Of a stretch of 64,000 nucleotides of DNA, positions 62,001-64,000 are shown piece by piece. How positions within the stretch are numbered: the first letter of the stretch is position 1; each line of letters starts with the position of its first letter. A model generated the notes under the pieces. It worked only from the letters and a program-made list of their open reading frames with translations, ran no database searches and was not told where the DNA came from. This stretch comes from Aquimonas sp. Its GTDB lineage: Bacteria > Pseudomonadota > Gammaproteobacteria > Xanthomonadales > Xanthomonadaceae. Location of the stretch: NCBI GenBank assembly GCA_022241605.1, contig JAKOMQ010000016.1, positions 1-64,000 on the forward strand, written 5' to 3'. The position numbers and the translations under genes were made by a program.

Positions 62001-62138
62001 ATCCGCCCGGGCCTGCGTTCCCAGCTCACGCGCAAGCGCGTCGAGCAAATCCGGGAATGCTGCGTGACTGCCGGCCGGGGTTTCCGATTGAGGCTGCATG
62101 TTCCGCGGCAGCAGCTGGAACGGCGTGGGGGTTTCCAT
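59022..62138 (-). CDS. GAF-PAS-PAS-GGDEF-EAL cyclic-di-GMP enzyme
   Basis: 1038 residues, no signal peptide. Approximate layout: unassigned 1-170; GAF 175-330; PAS 340-450 with a Cys cluster (LCWKV, then GPCGFCTNP); PAS 465-590; GGDEF 600-755 with LGGDEF intact and an RESD inhibitory site five residues before it; EAL 770-1020 with EALIRW, a FAIDDFGTGYASL metal loop, LKIDRSF and VVAEGVES all present. Both c-di-GMP synthesis and hydrolysis are therefore possible; EAL hydrolysis looks fully competent. The GAF and PAS domains sense an unknown signal. Confidence 0.92.
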   Translation of the reverse strand: METPTPFQLLPRNMQPQSETPAGSHAAFPDLLDALARELGTQARADALDRLLAQIEKAQLSYPMAQPVPDAACAGDSTQRARRALSLVIDGLASMAAAAEAQGEDNQTPLPTPGPASALARWAGALAISNHGLAEQLAGERVLRDRADAALSRQSSYRTLILELSLSFIHLPAEQLDGAIQAALARMSAVLGADRAYIFQHDLAASTTSNTHEHCGADVAPMIDGLQGLPLGLVSELMEMHRKGLPYGIPDVSSLPLGATRELMMSQGIRSLLTAPMTTDGVADGFVGFDWVHRCHHYGQDEVDVLTLFATLLGNLSQRRTIASSLQRQTEALARAHDRLTRVLDGTNAGLYVADMQTHEVLFVNELSRRLLGQDMLGKLCWKVIQGRTDGPCGFCTNPRLLNSDGTPAPPVIWEHYNPVLNRWYQLHDQAIPWDDGRYVRLEIALDITEQKRLELSLRESEERYRELFEQSPDALMIVAPPEWRFIAGNPAMARLFGASSLDELLALAPADLSPPLQPDGSASAPRTRALIEIALSQGHWSGEWVYRRLDGRELVCAVQLNRTEIGGRAVVQGIVRDITDFKRQQLQLQRIAHYDPLTQLPNRVLLADRLQQAMAQASRRGRCIAIVYLDLDGFKEVNDQRGHDAGDRVLVSIAQRMRQTLRESDTLARLGGDEFVAVLDDLATPQACLPTLSRLIEAARLEMRDGGVSLRVSASLGVTFYPQAQGIDADQLLRQADHAMYQAKQSGKNRFHLFDIERDIALRGHHATLADLARALERQEFVLHYQPKVDMQDGTVVGVEALIRWQHPDGRLLLPGGFLPALEGQPLALDLGRWVAENAMAQLARWQAQGLPLSMAINISAGELQSPGFLETMANLLASYPHVAPNQLQLEILESSALQDLGHVAELMTHCRALGLRFAIDDFGTGYASLTYLKHLPAETLKIDRSFVRDILDDPESLSILEGVIGLARAFRRDVVAEGVESIEQGAVLLRLGCRIAQGFGIARPMPAEDVAAWVAAWRNPAPWQAQARMNGSPEAP

Positions 62139-62453
62139 GTATGCGGCGGTCCGTGCGGGTCTTGCAGATCATCATCACTTGCAAGGCCCATACCTGCGGC
62201 CTTGCCCGAGCTGGCAGGATCCGCGGCCTGCCGCCGTCGAGGCGCGTCCTGGAGGGTCGCGGCGCAGCTGTCCCCCCTGGCAAGCCAGACTGAACGCAGG
62301 CCCGCATGGCTGTCTGCCGCTATTCCCCCGTTCAGGCCGTATCGACAATCTCTGCGGTGCGTGATCCGAATCACCTGCGCCCGGATCCACAGTCGAAGTT
62401 GCCCAGCATGAATCGCGCCGCAGTTTCCGGAAGTGCCCTCCAAGGAGCTTGCC
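62139..62453. other. divergent control region
   Basis: 315 bases between the EAL gene (minus) and the Cys-rich secreted protein gene (plus). It holds an inverted repeat CTTGCA/TGCAAG at 62161-62185 (13-base spacer) close to the EAL gene, and a CRP/Clp-like site at 62360-62375. No gene is supported. Confidence 0.55.
62360..62375. promoter_or_regulatory. putative CRP/Clp-type binding site
   Basis: C-GTGA-TCCGAA-TCAC-C fits the GTGA-N6-TCAC core of CRP-family sites (known Clp consensus TGTGA-N6-TCACA). It lies about 80 bases upstream of the secreted protein start. Confidence 0.5.
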
Positions 62454-63506
62454 ATGTCCCCTTTCTCACGCTTCCTGCGCCTGCTCCCTGGTGCGCTGGT
62501 GCTTGCTTTGCTGCTGCCTCTGAGCGCTTCGGCTGACGACAGTTTCGTGGGCCCTTTGCTGGACCGCGAGCCCGACATGGACACCCAAGCCAAGGGCGGT
62601 CGCCACGGTGGCGGCTGGCAGGGGCTGTGGGAGCACTGCGCCAACGAGGGCGAGCGTTGCCGCGTTCTCGGCAGCGCGGTGGTGCGCTACGGCGCAGAGG
62701 GCCGCTATGCCTATCGTCAGGTCCGCAACGCGACCATTGATTGCGACAACAACCGTTTCGGCGATCCGGCTCCGCGTCGCAGGAAGCACTGCGAGCTGCG
62801 TCCCCACGGCGGTGACTTCGGTGGTTCGGGCGGTAACTGGGACGGTGGATCTTCTGGTGGCTGGGACGATGTATATAGCTGGGAGCGCTGCGCGCGCGAG
62901 GGCGAGCTGTGCCGCGTGCAGGGGCGATCAGTGGTCCGTTACGGCGCGGATGGGCGATTCACAGAGCGCAGCGTGCGCCGTGGCTCAATCGCCTGCACGA
63001 ACGGCAACTTCGGCGATCCGGCTCCTGGCCGGCGCAAGTTCTGCGATGTGCGCCCAGAGTTCGGCGGCGTCGGTGGCGACGCTATCGGTGGATTGCCGCC
63101 CGGCCAAGGGATGGGTCCGTGGCAGTACTGCGCTCGCGAGGGCGACTACTGTCGGCCACCGGGTCCGGCCTTCGTCCGCTACGGAGTGGATGGTCGGTTC
63201 TTCGTGCGCCGGGTTGATGGAGGCGTGATCGCCTGCACCAACGGCACCTTTGGTGACCCCGCTCGGCGCGAGACCAAACGCTGCGATTACCAGCTGCTGG
63301 CCGGTGGTGGATTCGGCGGCGATTGGCACCCCTGTGCGAAGGAGGGCAACTACTGCCGTTTCAATGGCATCCAGCTCGTCCGCTATGGTGCGGACGGCCG
63401 CTACGTGGTCCGGGAGTTCAGGGATGGGACCGAGTGCAGCAACCGAGCGTTCGGGGAGGATCCAGCCCCGCGTCGCACCAAGACCTGTGAGCTGCAGCAT
63501 CGCTGA
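62454..63506 (+). CDS. secreted protein of four Cys-rich tandem repeats
   Basis: 350 residues with a signal peptide (to about residue 27). The rest is four repeats, joined by Gly-rich linkers, of one module: C-x6-C-x27-C-x15-C with Cys at 62/69/97/113, 146/153/181/197, 226/233/261/277 and 294/301/328/345 (the last is x26 and x16). Each shows VRYGADGR(Y/F) and FGDPA..R.K.C. The even Cys number suggests two disulfides per module. No family identified with certainty; an adhesive or ligand-binding role is a guess. AAGGAG precedes ATG 62454. Confidence 0.8.
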   Translation: MSPFSRFLRLLPGALVLALLLPLSASADDSFVGPLLDREPDMDTQAKGGRHGGGWQGLWEHCANEGERCRVLGSAVVRYGAEGRYAYRQVRNATIDCDNNRFGDPAPRRRKHCELRPHGGDFGGSGGNWDGGSSGGWDDVYSWERCAREGELCRVQGRSVVRYGADGRFTERSVRRGSIACTNGNFGDPAPGRRKFCDVRPEFGGVGGDAIGGLPPGQGMGPWQYCAREGDYCRPPGPAFVRYGVDGRFFVRRVDGGVIACTNGTFGDPARRETKRCDYQLLAGGGFGGDWHPCAKEGNYCRFNGIQLVRYGADGRYVVREFRDGTECSNRAFGEDPAPRRTKTCELQHR

Positions 63507-63657
63507 GCCCGCGCCCAAGGCCCGGATCCGCGCATGGGGGCTTGCCGTCCTGAACGGGCGGCAGCCTCCTCTGCCGGTGGCCGATGTAGCCCAGAGCTGC
63601 GGCTGCTTGAATCAAGCCTTACGCCGAAGCGCCCTGGGTCGGATCCGATAGTTCGGG

Positions 63658-64000
63658 TCAGCCCTCGGACTGCGGGGGCTGCTGTCGTGTCGCGTCAGGC
63701 TTGCCGATCGCCTGCGTGGCTCGCGGTTCGCGTCCCGGCGTAAGGCTGGCGAGTCGGTCCAGGCGGGCATCCAGCAGGGCGATGCGATAGTGCGAACGCA
63801 TCATGTCCAGCTCGGACACGAAGGCGCGGCCGTCGCGACGGTCGGAGAAACGCAGCCGAAGCACGATGCGGCCACCCTCGGCCTCGGGTAATCCGTCCAG
63901 CACGCGGGCGTCGTTGACGCGGATCTCGATCGAGGGCATCAGCCAGAGGAAGCCAGCCCGATAGTGCACGCTGGAGAGCGCCTCCAGCGGCACACGCAGG
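63658..64000 (-). CDS. unidentified protein, C-terminal part (cut by window edge)
   Basis: The frame is open from the window end to a TGA at 63658-63660, giving at least 114 residues: VPLEAL near the start, FLWLMPSIEIRV in the middle, a C-terminal segment RIALLDARLDRLASL and a Pro/Gln tail. No domain recognised. The in-frame GTG at 63993 is probably not the start, as the frame continues beyond the window. Confidence 0.45.
   Translation of the reverse strand, partial: LRVPLEALSSVHYRAGFLWLMPSIEIRVNDARVLDGLPEAEGGRIVLRLRFSDRRDGRAFVSELDMMRSHYRIALLDARLDRLASLTPGREPRATQAIGKPDATRQQPPQSEG

Overview
The window is 64 kb of high-GC chromosomal DNA. Gene density, heavy GTG/TTG start use, ATGA/GTGA stop-start overlaps, the cytochrome aa3 oxidase gene order, UbiH-type hydroxylases, AmgK-MurU and a RegB/RegA pair fit a gammaproteobacterium of the Xanthomonadales/Lysobacterales type. 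This placement is inferred from gene content; no rRNA, tRNA or CRISPR array was seen.

Layout. 0-6.7 kb: the 3' end of an IS3-type transposase, a glutathione S-transferase, a DMT exporter overlapping adenine phosphoribosyltransferase, a convergent SLC13-type anion transporter, a YbaY-type lipoprotein and a DUF2244 protein. 6.7-14.8 kb: a complete aa3 cytochrome c oxidase locus (ctaC, ctaD, a 44-residue membrane protein, ctaG, ctaE, a divergent DUF2909 gene, SURF1, a SCO-like protein, ctaA, ctaB), with strong hairpins at three gene junctions. 15-27.8 kb: msrB-msrA, a secreted amidohydrolase-like protein with calcium-type repeats, a Xre/RES toxin-antitoxin pair plus a stray RES fragment, UspA, a TetR repressor with twin operators in front of a DUF418 protein, an amidohydrolase pair in which one member has lost its metal ligands, a MaoC-FabI fusion, and ChrA. 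27.9-45.7 kb: a copper-type TonB receptor, a DUF4010 protein, the redox-sensing RegB/RegA pair, a second TonB receptor coupled to a Cys/His-rich beta-propeller protein, several secreted proteins, a PQQ-type sugar dehydrogenase, and a BlaI-M56 peptidase module with a clear operator. 45.7-64 kb: PepO-type protease, patatin with a GntP permease, murein-recycling genes amgK-murU with a deacetylase, cobalamin adenosyltransferase with a DUF6580 membrane protein, two ubiquinone hydroxylases, a large GAF-PAS-GGDEF-EAL protein, and a secreted protein made of four Cys-rich repeats.

Themes. Much of the window serves respiration and its redox or metal supply: oxidase, haem A synthesis, copper insertion, ubiquinone hydroxylation, the RegBA pair and copper/siderophore-type receptors. 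A second theme is the envelope: periplasmic proteases, amidase, cell-wall recycling and secreted repeat proteins.

Less expected observations: (i) three unrelated exported proteins end in the same short C-terminal motif, hydrophobic-x-Asp-Gly-Phe-Glu; (ii) a family of about 180-195 bp dispersed repeats with imperfect terminal inverted repeats (three near-full copies and one stub), a separate 162 bp inverted-repeat element, and heptamer GGGATTN arrays; (iii) the CSCC/His-rich propeller translationally coupled to a TonB receptor; (iv) the MaoC-FabI fusion; (v) the Cys-rich four-repeat secreted protein with a CRP/Clp-like site upstream.
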